Assembly (NCBI GenBank): GCA_021234535.1
Contig: CM037846.1
Coordinates: 12,354,705 to 12,418,704, forward strand
Direction of reading: 5' to 3'
Length of the DNA: 64,000 nucleotides
DNA from: Stichopus chloronotus
Taxonomy: Eukaryota > Echinodermata > Holothuroidea > Aspidochirotida > Stichopodidae
Shown: positions 40,651-56,211 of the stretch, one piece after another
How the letters are laid out: each line of letters starts with the position of its first letter
Position numbering within the stretch: position 1 is the first letter of the stretch
Notes under the pieces: generated by a model
The model's input: the letters and a program-made list of their open reading frames with translations, nothing else
Told to the model about the DNA's origin: nothing
Databases searched by the model: none
Made by a program: the position numbers and the translations under genes

Positions 40651-42333
40651 ATGGAAATATTGTTCATTTTGAAGGTGATTTTGAAAAGGCTTTTGATAAA
40701 AAAAGTTGAACTTTATTCAGGCTGCACTTTCCTTTTTTTTTCAATTTCGGAAGTAGCTTTAAACATTGGCTTTATACCTTTAATAACAATGTTCAGGCTT
40801 GTGCGTGAAACAACGGTCATTCATCTGTTTTGTTTTTATTTCATATCCAAAGAGGAGTTAGGCAAGGTTGTCCATTGAGTCTATACCTTTATTCTCTCTT
40901 GAAGCGCTTGCGCTTAAGTTAAACCAGGGAGGTGCAATCTCTTGCTTCTGCCTGGTTAAAGGTATACCGACCAATCGATCGACGATCCGTATGCTACAAC
41001 ATGGTGATGACACTTTCGATATTTCTTGACATTGATCCTTCGATGGCAGTCAAGAAAGTTTGAGTTAACTGTTATTTATTCTTCGTAATTTTCACTATCC
41101 ATCGGGTTTGAATATCATTTTTCTTTTAAATCCCATTTGCTTCCATTAGGCTCCTTTGTTAATTATAGGCCAGTTTCTCTTTAAGATTTAACCTAGACGT
41201 TACTTTGGGCCCTGTAACTATGTTAGGGATTGCGTTCAATCACACGCAATGGGGATGACCTTTTTTCCCATGAAATATCAACCAAACCTTTCTTGACTTT
41301 AAACTTGACTACGTATCTGGCCAATCGGGACTCAACACCCATTGGCAATAACATTATTCTTAAAATTTTCGGTCCTCCCCAAACTAGTGTTCCTTTTCAT
41401 TTTGCTACCTATAGACCTCCGACGACGTTTATTAAAAAGTTTGCATGCATTATTTTTCATTTTGTTTGGGCTTGCAATCCAGATAAGGTTAAAAGGCTCC
41501 TAGATTATAAACGCCACTAATCGGGGCGTTCTAAAGGTCACACATATCTCTAGTTTTATCAAACGTCTAAAATGTACATGCATTAAACGTTATTGCAATG
41601 ATTTTAATGGACCAAGGAAAGTTTTTTCATATTAATTTAAAGAAATATGGTGACGAAATATGGATATGATTTTTTTATGCAAATGTAACGGTAAACCGGA
41701 TGATAGTAAGTGTATTGTAAATATCTTTGTCGGGGAAGGTGTTCAAGCGTGGTGTAATATCTGTTATGTTGTCGCCATAGATTGTTATGGTACCCAAATA
41801 TTATGCAATAACTCTTACATAAAGGTTAACGGTGATGATACTTTTTGTAAAAGTTGATTTGAAAACAAATGTACGACGTATGCTAAGGACCTCTTCGATG
41901 GACATGGACTTTACCCTTTGAGATCTTGAAAAGTAAATTTAATATATCTTGCTTACCTTTCACACTATGTTTTGGTTTAAATGCGTCGTAAGCCCGCAAG
42001 TTAGCGCGGTTCGTTGCTTGACGAAGATGACAATAAAAACATTTCTGAAATTTTGTTGGAGATCTTCTCAATTTATTTATAGTAATTAACTAGAAATTAC
42101 AGCCGAGAAACAAATTGCCATGAGAATATGGGCCTAGACCGTTTCATAATCTGACTGAAACTAACTGGTCTCGTTTCTATTGCACGCCATGAATGTCTGT
42201 TTCTGAAGCTATCGGAATATGAAATACTTCCAATTTAGGTTTATGCATATGGTTCTTCCAACTTATAGACTGCTTCATGTAATGGGGAAGTACGCTCACC
42301 ACACTGTACCTTTTGCGAATCTTTTTGGGATTG
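40651..42333 (+). pseudogene. Decayed L1/Tx1-type LINE reverse transcriptase (5'-truncated)
   Basis: Pieces of a non-LTR reverse transcriptase occur in the correct order on the plus strand but in several frames. GDFEKAFDK (palm motif A) is at 40674-40700. A fingers/palm segment with FNFGSSFKHW and NNVQAC follows, then RGVRQGCPLS (motif B) at 40851-40880. MLQHGDD (motif C, usually Y/F-A-D-D) is at 40991-41011, with both catalytic Asp kept and Ala changed to Gly. FIKKFACIIFHFVWACNPDKVKR, the post-RT segment typical of L1/Tx1-like elements, appears in the 41230-41520 frame. Then come FIKRLKCT, QAWCNI, KSWFENK-like and FQFRFMH...LPTYRLLH, followed by CTFC just before 42334. Frameshifts and in-frame stops are numerous, so it cannot encode a protein. 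Homology disappears into an (AT)-rich repeat at 42334. The upstream endonuclease part is absent. Clade assignment to L1/Tx1 is from the post-RT motif and is fairly firm. Confidence 0.85.
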
Positions 42334-42477
42334 TAGATATATGTATATGCGATATGTATGTATATATATATATATACATATATATGTAGATATATATATG
42401 TAGATACATATATGTAGATATATATATGTAGATATATATATGTAGATATATATATATGTAGATATATATATATGTAG

Positions 42478-42508
<31 letters not shown>

Positions 42509-42520
42509 AATATATATATA
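42334..42520. repeat. AT-rich tandem repeat with TGTAGATATATATA-type units
   Basis: An (AT)n tract is organised in higher-order units, with TGTAGATATATATA recurring at 14-18-bp intervals at least seven times. It begins exactly where LINE homology stops. The expansion may therefore lie within or replace the LINE 3' region. Confidence 0.9.
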
Positions 42521-45500
42521 ATTTATTGGGCAGGTAATTTAATATGAAAAGCCTTTTTTTCATTACATAGGGGCAAGATTTCCTTATAATTTTCTAGCGC
42601 TCCATATGAAGCAATATATAATATACAACTGTAAAATTACTAACTAAGCCCAATGACAATGAATTCTACTTTAAGTTTCACTTTATTGTTAAGGTAGAAG
42701 TAAAGCAAAAAAAAAATTAAAATGGAGAAGAAAGTAAATATTGATGATATCAGAGAGGAATTTGCTTTATGTCCAAATCTATTTCTCGATTAAGTTTTTA
42801 GAAAACAACTCTCTACTATTGTTCTTTTCTGCTTTGTACTATACCATCAATATTGGCATCTTTCGTATCACTTTTGTTCATTACCTCATTTTCCTGTGTT
42901 ACTCCAACAATATTGGACACCCACTAACCCTTACTGTATGCCTGGAGATCTCATTGAATTATTATGTCACGTACAAAAAAATCTTCTCGAGGCATGATTT
43001 TAATACATAACGAAAATTTTGTGGGTGAAAAGTTGAATAACATGCATATTCGCATACAGGACGTCAATTATATATCGTGCAGTCATCTCCACTGGGAGAA
43101 TCTCACAAACCAATAAAGCGACTAAAACATGTATAGGTCTGTGAAAGCATAGCTACTGGGTAGTCGATGATATGCCGTCATATGTGAACAGTGTAGAAAT
43201 GAGATACAAGTTAAATCTTAATTTGCGTCGATATGCTTCGCTGATGAAAATCCACTCAAGCAATGATAAACCCTGTGGGCAGCCGTTTCAAAGATTGTGA
43301 TAATTACACAAAGTCTTCCTGACGACCACACTTATCACGTAACAACTCGACCTAGTCTCAAACCTAGACCCTTCTCTTCGATTTTCTTCCCTCATCCCAC
43401 GATTTCTTTACCACACTTTCATCTCAAGTTATGTTCGATATTTGAAAGTCATCATTCCTTCGCAATTTTCAATCGTACAATCAGGCAAAAAGCTTTGATG
43501 ATTTTTCACTCGTACCGTTGGGAGCTAGTTCATCTCTTTGCCTGCTCTAAGACAGTATGATCAGATTTACGACGGTTTGCCTACAGTCATAGTCAATATA
43601 CACTAGTTGTTTTGTTCGAAAAAAAAACACTACGCGGCCATCAGGTATACAACAATTTAATAACCGTTAGTGTTTCTTGAAAGAGAGAAACATCGACGTT
43701 AAAACAACAGAGGTTGTAGTGAATGCCAAACATCTCAACTTGACAAGCCAATGATAGTCAAGAACCAAGGAAATGTTCGTTAGGCAAGATTGTCCATCAA
43801 CACGTTGATATATTTATTGAAAATATTTCAAGATATTAACTTTTTATTTGAAGGTGTAGACAAATGCAGTGGGTTTTTAAACTGTGCAAAGAATGCCTGG
43901 ATGCTTTTCAAACTTTAGGACTGATTACACAAATAGCATGTTAAAAGGATGTTTTTCTTGCTTTTTTTCATTCTACAGAAGCCTACTATAAAGTCTTTTT
44001 TTGAGTGGTTTCCGTCCGGTTCTTTCGGTTTCCTGTATGGGTAATTGTGTAAATTCAAAATTTCCCTACATATTCATCGAATATCATAATGTAATATGCT
44101 CGAAAACGTTTTTTCAACAATGCCTCTGAACTTGAAGAATTTTCATGTTTTATTTTCTCATCACTTTGGTTCTAAAATTCGTCAGGATTACTTTGCTAAC
44201 TGAGCAGGGTAATCTACGACTGACATCTTACAACAGGTGACACACACAACAATAATCAACCTCTTTGAAAGAAAGGGACATTATCTAGCCTTTGATTTTG
44301 TTTTTTTTTTCTCCCTCTCTAATATTGAAACGTCCTTTACTCCAGATGTTTCTAATTGGTCTTGGCGAACATTTGCCACGCCATTTTCAACCTTACCCAT
44401 AATGCACTGAATAATATCTCACAACGTCAAATTGAATTTATGTTTGTTGTCATTGCAAATGGTTTCGTGGCTGTGCATTGTCGTGTATAAGCAACGTCAC
44501 GTCTTGACAAATGTTTTTATTTTCTCCTTGTACACTATATTATTTTATATACCGTATTTTAAATAAGTGTATATTATCATAACATCCTAGAAGGGTGTGG
44601 GACACACAAACATACTCCATAGCTACAGTTCCGCACAATTTAAAGTCATTGTGCGTATGCAATAAACATACAGCTAGGCTTTTACCTCGCCATCTTTATG
44701 TTCTTCTTTTTCTTTTTGACATTGTATTTGTGTATCTGACTTGATTTTTGGATATTTCGTTGTCTTACCACTGTCTTGAGGGAAATTATCATACAATACG
44801 TCGTATTATTAAATAGACCTGATTAGAGAGTATTTCCCACACACCGAATCGATAAAAAAGGAGGAGAAAAAAATCAGTCCTACAGGTTACAATAATAAGT
44901 AACGTTACCGTCTGTTATGTACCTTTCCAAACGAGATGATGTCCTCATCACTGAGCCCTTTGGAGGCAAATCGATTACGCCTCTAGGTGGCTGGATACAC
45001 TCTGTCACATTATAACCACATTTTGGAACATCGTAAATTGCAGAAAAGAAGGAAACATTACCGGCTGCCTCATCTCATCCAAAGGATTTAATTTTTTGAT
45101 AAGTGTCGTGAAATTTAACCCAATCTTCGCATCATCGCCAAACGATCGCGTAATCTCATCCCTCAAGTTTACCGGATATTGCTTAAAATGACATCGAGTT
45201 AAGACATTCTCTATCTTTCTCTTTCTTTCTTTCTCTCTCTGTCTCTCTTTCCCTCTCGACGAAAAGAAAAACACAAAAACAGTCTAATAAAGACGATTAT
45301 TATCTGGTGTGAAATGATTGAGCCAGAGGTTTGGTCACGTGACGTGAAACCTCGCGTGACCTTCCCTTCAAGGAACTCTACGTGGCACGATCACAAGACG
45401 ACACGATAGTCCCATTAAAATTGTCTTCAATTTTAATACTTCAGCCGTACATACGGCGGGAAGACAAAACAAAAAAAAAGCAGCTATCGGATCGTACAAT

Positions 45501-45591
45501 TTCCGTTCTTTTAAATACTACAGCCGTAACTCCGTTATTTTTATATTCAAAAAGTTATTATCGATTTATGTAGGACTCTTTTCCGAGTTGT

Positions 45592-45592
45592 G

Positions 45593-45635
<43 letters not shown>
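45592..45635 (+). repeat. (TTG)n trinucleotide microsatellite
   Basis: About fourteen TTG units lead directly into a poly-T run. It is not inside a recognisable reading frame. Confidence 0.9.
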
Positions 45636-45636
<1 letters not shown>

Positions 45637-45860
45637 TTTTTTTCTGCAGTCAAAATGTCTTATAGAACTTTTTTTTTTTTTTTTGCAGTGTTTAATTCCA
45701 AGAGGATGGCGATTAAGTTTTTAAAGATGTGAAGCGCCGTATTTTAAAACAAATGACGAAAGCGCACATGGAATTAGAGATAAGAAACGTTAGTAAATGT
45801 TACGCTAAGAGATTGTCATAAATTATTCCACACCCTTAAAACTAAGCAGCCCAAGTGACT

Positions 45861-45872
45861 CCCCCCCCCCCC
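45861..45872 (+). repeat. Poly-C run (C12)
   Basis: Twelve consecutive C on the plus strand, equivalent to a G run on the minus strand. A simple homopolymer with no gene context. Confidence 0.85.
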
Positions 45873-47972
45873 TCAAATGGTATTGTAGTACTGAGGTTGA
45901 ATTACAACGTCACTGCTCTATAGAGTCTAGGTCAAGTTTATCTCAAATTTTGGATCTCTGTGTATCATAGCATTTTTCACAGAGTGACTGCGTTTGTCAG
46001 GTTTTTGTTGTGTTCGCAAATACAAAAAGGTTACATAACTGAAAGAGAGAAAATATGATTGCGATGGGAAGGAAAAAAATGGGTGGGTGGCAGTGAGACA
46101 GTTCAAAATGGTAGAAGGTGGCGGTATTCTAAAAAAGTTTGAGAATCACTGCTCTAGACTCTAACAACACATAAGTTACAATTGTTAAATTTGGAGCCTC
46201 TGTACCTAGTAAAATATCAGCCATGTTTCGAGCTGTGTCGGATTAATGAAAGAAAATACGAAAAAAAAAAAACACGAAACAAGACTCATCACAGATACAC
46301 TGAGATTCCGAACTACGCGGAAAAGTCTCTTTTTGACAATGTAAATATTTGCATCCAGACCAATGAATGAACAATTTGAATATTGTCGGTCAAACCTAGC
46401 CACCTGAATCACCTAAATCTTGCAGACGTTATGGAAATTTTAGTCTGACAGAGTTAAGCACAACTGTTGCTTCGATTTTGTAGGTAGGCATCGAAGGCAA
46501 CTTAACAAAGCAAGCATGTTTTGGTTGTAGCCGCATGTAAAATAAAACACCTCCCTGTTCCCCCGCACCAGGGAGTGGGATGTCCCTTCCCTTCGATATG
46601 GGAAAATGGCCCAGTCAATTTCTCAAATTTCAATCACCTGACGTTTGTCTAAAACGTAACTTCTGAATGCACGTTTTCCGATTTTCAGCCCGGAATTATG
46701 AACGATTATAGGTTTCATTCATCCATGCAGAAAATAATGCACAAACCCTTCCTCAAACCTAACCATGATTTTGAAAGGAAATTGGGATATTCCGAAGGAT
46801 CAAAATGTTCACTGCGACTGTGCGAACAGAAATATAAAAACCGAGCCTCCCACTGAAAGCTACACATTGTTATTATCACGCCACGTGGCCAGTAAAGCGA
46901 TTATTTGTAATTTGGCCGCAACCTGTCGTCGAGAATGAATTTTTCAAACACGAACGATAACTATGTAGGGGAACTTCTTTATAATAACCACAATGACAAA
47001 AGGAAAAAGACCTTGGATAATATGACACATTGAAAATTCGAAATTTTCGCCAACAAATTGCATGGAAAGCGATAATCTGATTTATTTAGCGGAAGAATCA
47101 ACCTGGATTTTTGTTTCTGCAGCCCGAAGTTTGAATTCAGTGGATGCAGGTGGAGTTCTGTTATCGTAATTCTTGTGAGGCTGCTTTCACTTTTATTGCC
47201 ATTTCACACCTGTGACCTTGACGGTAATACAATAAGCCCTTTTACAGACGAAGGCGTAGGTCACATCTAAACCATCTAATAGTTGCACTTTATTTAACTC
47301 ATCATTTTCATATCTAATCTGATAAAGAAAGAAAAAAAAAAGTGTCTCCGAATAAAAACGGAAAATCAAAACCGATGCGAGGCTATCATCTGCTTTAAAA
47401 GAAAAAGAAAATCTGTCAACCAAATAGACAGAGTAATCGCGGCTGAATGCTCCTTCAGATTTCGATTTGCCTCGGTGTCTTGGGAACATCTCTCCACATG
47501 GATGTTATTCCGCTCACGAAACATTCATATCATGCTCACGTTTTGTCACAGGATTCATGAACACGTGAAGTATGTAATTTATTACATATTTGTGGCACTT
47601 TTGAGGGTTTTCAAATCTGGGAGCTTTCAGACGTTCAAAAAGAAAGAGAAATGAAAATTTTCCATGAGAACAAAAGCAATCATAAAAATGTAAGGAATGT
47701 AAAGTTTGAAAATCTCTGAGTTCTGTTGATAGACTATGAAAGCACTTTTGTTTAATTTTACTATTTATTTATTTTTTGTGTATATCTGATTGAATGAGTG
47801 ACGTCGCTATGACTTCTACTTAAGTCGAAATAAATTTTACACCTCGCTTTTCACGATGGTCGTAATTTGTACAAGGTTCACGGCATGTATAAGTCAGTCA
47901 CATAAAATGCGATGGAGTGTGTTAAAGGGGACTGTTTAAGGAAAAAGAGAGTGCCGAAAAGCAATGAAAAAC

Positions 47973-47975
<3 letters not shown>

Positions 47976-48038
<63 letters not shown>
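47976..48038. repeat. (AT)n microsatellite, left of the ribozyme
   Basis: About 63 bp of uninterrupted AT dinucleotide. It ends three bases before the hammerhead ribozyme on the minus-strand 3' side. With the tract at 48157 it brackets a 118-bp island. Confidence 0.95.
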
Positions 48039-48040
<2 letters not shown>

Positions 48041-48042
<2 letters not shown>

Positions 48043-48098
48043 CAATCTGCAGACAGTACTTTTTCGTCCTTGTTAGAACTCATCAGTGCAGCTCAGAG
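48041..48098 (-). ncRNA. Type I hammerhead ribozyme (Penelope-like-element type)
   Basis: Read on the minus strand, all core parts of a hammerhead occur with correct spacing. Stem I strand CUGCA (48091-48087) is followed by CUGAUGA (48086-48080). Stem II is GUUC/GGAC (48079-48076, 48069-48066, one G-U pair) with the six-base loop UAACAA. GAAA follows at 48065-48062. Then comes a minimal stem III with a two-base UA loop, GUC at 48054-48052 (cleavage would fall after C48052), and UGCAG (48051-48047) closing stem I. Beyond an internal loop, CUC (48098-48096) can pair with GAG (48043-48041). Every conserved core base is present. The only flaw is an A-G mismatch in stem III (48061/48054), where a C-G pair is usual. 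Very short stem III is typical of the type I hammerheads known from Penelope-like retroelement terminal repeats, and such forms often act best as dimers. The element class and current activity are inference; the fold is read directly. Confidence 0.87.
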
Positions 48099-48118
48099 TA
48101 AATTTCAAGACTGAATGA

Positions 48119-48153
48119 CAGGATTGATACAAGCGTAACTTGCATCAATCCTG
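48119..48153 (-). other. 35-nt hairpin just upstream of the hammerhead
   Basis: CAGGATTGAT and ATCAATCCTG form a perfect 10-bp stem. After one mismatch this is extended by CAAG/CTTG around a 5-base loop. It lies about 20 bases upstream of the ribozyme on the transcribed (minus) strand, inside the same (AT)n-bounded island. It is not followed by CTRR, so it is not a standard Helitron end. It may be a structural part of the retroelement terminal repeat. Confidence 0.75.
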
Positions 48154-52379
<4,226 letters not shown>

Positions 52380-52409
52380 AAATTGTCTCAACATTATTGT
52401 TTCCAATAC

Positions 52410-52620
52410 AAAATTCAGACTCTCCAAGAAAGCATAGCAGTCAATCACAGTTATTTGAAATCAAACAGACCAATGGGAATGTATATGAATATTCATGTAT
52501 GCAAACATGGGGTCTTGATTTATACAATGTTTTGTTGTTGTGGCTATCATGATGGCATGACGGAATTTGACTTTCACTTGCAAATTTTTAACTCACATTC
52601 CAGCTTTGAAATGTTTCCTA
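52410..52620 (+). repeat. Dispersed repeat family D, copy 2
   Basis: Second copy of the 49-kb repeat in the same orientation, about 75-80% alike by eye over the shared 170 bp (CAGACCAATGGGAATGTATA onward). The open frames at 52325-52649 lie across it and are probably not genes. Confidence 0.65.
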
Positions 52621-53042
52621 AAATGAGGTGTGTCCGCTTCATCAGTTAGCCTACTTGATATAACAAAGTGCAGTAGGAATCATTTAGTCCAGAAAGTTTC
52701 CATTTCAGTGGAGATGTTTACCTCCTTTTCCGAAAGACACGTGACATTCCATTCACTGGCACTCGCCTTTAAAATAAGTAAAGATCACAGGTTCCATCTA
52801 AATTGTTAAGATACATATGTACTGATAGGAAAAGACGTAAAATGCAATGTTTCGTAACAATGCATTTTACTTCTTAGATCTACTCCAAATTTCTCCAGAA
52901 ACCCCTTAAGGAGATTTACTCCATACAATACTGTGATATGAATACATTGAAAAAAATAACTACACTGATTCTTTCAGAAGGTGCAAGAATCCCTCTGTTT
53001 GATAAACGGAGCACCGATCGGGGAATGCCTCTCTGCATTCTT

Positions 53043-53620
53043 CAAAGACCCCGTGACATGCATCATGACTTACGACATGAATCCCAGAATGACAATGGGT
53101 TGACATTGCGTTTATATGTCATTACCGTGTTTGGGATCCTGCCATATTTTGATGAAAATTCAAAACGGATGATGTCGAATGTTACAGTGTCAGTATTTCT
53201 TTCTGTTAGGTCTACATATGTTGTCTCTTAATTTCTTAATCACTGAGTTTTACATTAGCAAGAGTGGTATCAATAATTTTAAAGTAGACATTCTACATGC
53301 TTCCAAAATAAAACTTTCGGGCATTTAAAATTCTAAAGTGTTCTCGATATTAAGGTTAAGCAAACAAATCATAACGTAAGGATTATCATGGGAGTGGATC
53401 CCTCGACGTCACAAATTTACATATTTGACTTATGTTTATTCATGATGAAATTTTAGAGAGAAATTTATTGGAAAATGGTCAATGGTTGATGGATTTTTTA
53501 ATGCAAATTGTGGCTTTATTCAACGTTTTCAATTATTAATTAGTCCAAAATGTGTTTTTTTTTCATATCACATGGACTATATCAACGGACAGAACGGAGA
53601 TGTTACGGAAAAGACAAAAC
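53043..53620 (+). repeat. Dispersed repeat family A, copy 3
   Basis: A more diverged copy. CCCCGTGACATGCATCATGAC corresponds to the family start. TTTTGATGAAAATTCAAAACG, TACAGTGTCAGTATTTCTTT, GACGTCACAAATTTACATAT, TATGTTTATTCATGATG and TTTTCAATTATTAATTAGTC follow in the same order as in copies 1 and 2. Without the other two copies it would not be recognisable as a repeat. Confidence 0.6.
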
Positions 53621-54209
53621 TTTACAAAAGCACTCGTTGCTACTATACAATATTTGCGTTTCCGTACATCCGTAAGTTTATCTTCTCATTACATTTCATT
53701 ACCCCCTTCCACACGGGACTACTTCACCTTTGACACATCAACCCCCTTGTTTTGGAAATCTCTATGCCCACACGGTGATCTGTATTCCACACGGTGATCC
53801 CCATCTCACAAAGGAGCACATGCCTGATCCCACACTGTGAACTCTGTTCCATACGGTGCTTAGTGAACCTCCACTTCTTTCCTCTCTCGATCCCTTCCAC
53901 CCTTAGTCTTACCCCCAATGATAAACGAGATTGTCGATCAGAAACTACAGAATACGTCATTCTTTTTGAAAGGAAGGGGAGGGGGGCTGGGGACGGTATA
54001 TTCAATTATACTGTGGGAATCTCACGGAAATGCAACAAAGCAAAGGTGGGAATATCGATAGCTGTAATCCATTTCCCAATGTGAAAGGGAGCTCGTCGTA
54101 TACATGACAAATTTACGCATCAGATGAGGGTTTTATATTTTAAATAGACACCTTGCATGTGACGCAACAGTGACGCATGGAGGGCCCTCCTTAAGGGAGT
54201 TCGAGGACA

Positions 54210-54692
54210 AGCATGAGGATTCCCTTGGATTTATACACAGATCTGTATATTAACTGGATTGGGTGAGCGTCTCCTTTCAATAGTGCGTCAACACTTAATA
54301 GGTTGTCTCCAGTGAAGCCAACTTGAAGCGTAAGTTAGTCTTTGTGTGTCACAACATGGCCAACATGGAACGCCAAAAGGCAAAACCAAAGTAAGCAAAG
54401 TAAGTTCAAAGGTCTGTCGCACATAATTACAACCCTTTGAGGAGTAAAACTGCAGATCATAGCAACTGGTCTTAGTTCTGAAGGAAAACATACTATTTGT
54501 GTATTGATGTTATAAATATGACATCTAATCCAGGAAATCGCGATCTGTTTTTGCCTTTCGGTGTTCCATGTCGGCCGTGTTGCGACACCCAGAGATTACT
54601 TTCTTTGGCTTCACCACGGCGAGTAGTTTAGCCAATCTACTTAATGTACAGATCCGTGGATTTGTAAGCCACTAAACTCACCCTTGCGCTTG
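54210..54692. mobile_element. Second fold-back element, arms about 150-180 bp
   Basis: The left arm (54210-54388) and the reverse complement of the right arm (54546-54692) share GGATCTGTACATTAA-like sequence, GTGAAGCCAA, and the long block ACAACATGGCCAACATGGAA against ACACGGCCGACATGGAA, then AAAGGCAAAA. The left arm has about 35 extra bases. A 155-bp centre separates the arms. Its sequence is unrelated to the 33-kb fold-back, so it is a second family. No transposase is present. Confidence 0.7.
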
Positions 54693-55896
54693 ATGAAACT
54701 GGGATCAAATACACACTGAACTTTGTTTACTCTTCTTGACATTCTTGAGTATCTCATTTCAAGTGAACCCCCTTGCGTTCACAGAGAGATGTCGTCGTTT
54801 ACATTCTCTTTTTTTTTTGTACCTTAAGGTGCCTGAACTTTCAAATTGACATTTCAAAACAGGTAAATGACCTCTTGAAATGTATTCCTTAAGGGTGATA
54901 TATCATGAAGCGGATTTCTTTGGCAACAACAGGTTCATTAGACCATTAAATAGAGAAACCTCGAGACTCTACCTCACAGATTTGAACCACAAGGGAGGAG
55001 ATGTTTGACTCGTAACTCACGAATACCAGAATCATCTGTCATACCCTGTGTTCTTCCTGAACTTCTCTCTTTCTTTCCTCTCTTTTATTACTTCATCTCC
55101 ATCTGCATGAGCAAGTTACCGAGATGAAGACAAGGATTGGACCAGTTACCAAACCAGTTGAATTTTTTTTATTCCTTTGACAGTTTTCATCACTTGGAAA
55201 CCTCTCAGAGATATATCAGCTAATCCAACTTTAACAATGGAGACAAACCAATGCCAACAAGTTTCAAACTGTTGATTAATATGTTCTCATGTTGTAATGC
55301 GTTTAGCAAAAACATGTAGGAAAATTGTAAAAAAAAAATGTTAATTAGAAAGAACCTGTATTTGAAAACTTGATATCAACAACAAACAAAGATATTATGG
55401 AATGACCATATAAAGTGTTTAAAATATAAGGGGGTGACATCATTATCTTTACTCTCCAATAGATCACACCGTAAGTTTTTGAAGATACCTTTTTACAAAT
55501 TGCTACTAGATATGCAGTCATTCAAAGTTGTATGAAAAAAAACCCAAACAGTACAAGCAAAAATTACCAACGTTGTACGAAATGATTTCCCTGAAAAAGT
55601 ATCTCTTTTTACCTACGTTTAATACCAGAAAAAAAAACAAACACTCATACATACGTACAGACACACAAATATTACATTGCAGAACATCATGCCTCTTTAA
55701 ACTTACCTGTGGAAGGTTTGTCTAACGAACGGAATTCCCTTCCGCGTTCCTTGCAGAGATTACATAGAGAGTCATAGGCAATTTGATTTTTAAGAATAAA
55801 ACGAGAGGATCACCCTCTCCTTCTCGATCACGTCGCAGGAAATAGATGTCGAAGCAGTTTTTAGAGGCAGATGACTATACGGCAGCTGCTTTTTTT

Positions 55897-55930
55897 CTTT
55901 TCTTTTCTTTTCTTTTCTTTTCTTTTTTTT
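55897..55930 (+). repeat. (TTTTC)n pentanucleotide microsatellite
   Basis: Six to seven TTTTC units pass into a poly-T run. A simple tandem repeat with no coding context. Confidence 0.85.
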
Positions 55931-56144
55931 TTAGCAAAAGAGGTAGACTTCTTGAATTGGAGTATTTCTGTTTGCACTTTAATGCAGAATAATATCAAGA
56001 AATTTAAACATTGAGGTTGGCCTAAAGGATAATAGTATGCGTAATTCTTTTATACTTCGACGTGCAGCACTCTAACGTTAACCTATTCATTAACCTCAAG
56101 AAAAACCAAAACCAAACGATGCACACATGTAATGCATATTTTGG

Positions 56145-56158
56145 CATATACATATATA

Positions 56159-56199
<41 letters not shown>

Positions 56200-56211
56200 A
56201 TATATATATAA
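56145..56211. repeat. (AT)n / (GTAT)n microsatellite
   Basis: An AT tract with GTGTGT interruptions that ends in TATATATATAAACCCC. The same TATATATAAACCC junction occurs at 60286, just before the Penelope-like relic, but the sequence that follows here shows no reverse-transcriptase homology. Confidence 0.9.

Larger units (their letters stand above)
42521..47975. other. Non-coding stretch
   Basis: No convincing continuation of the LINE after 42520 and no recognisable gene. It holds a (TTG)n tract at 45592-45635, poly-T near 45670, a C12 run at 45861-45872, and CT-rich simple sequence near 45210-45260. The open frame at 45005-45274 owes its Arg/Lys/Glu-rich end to that simple sequence. Confidence 0.4.
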
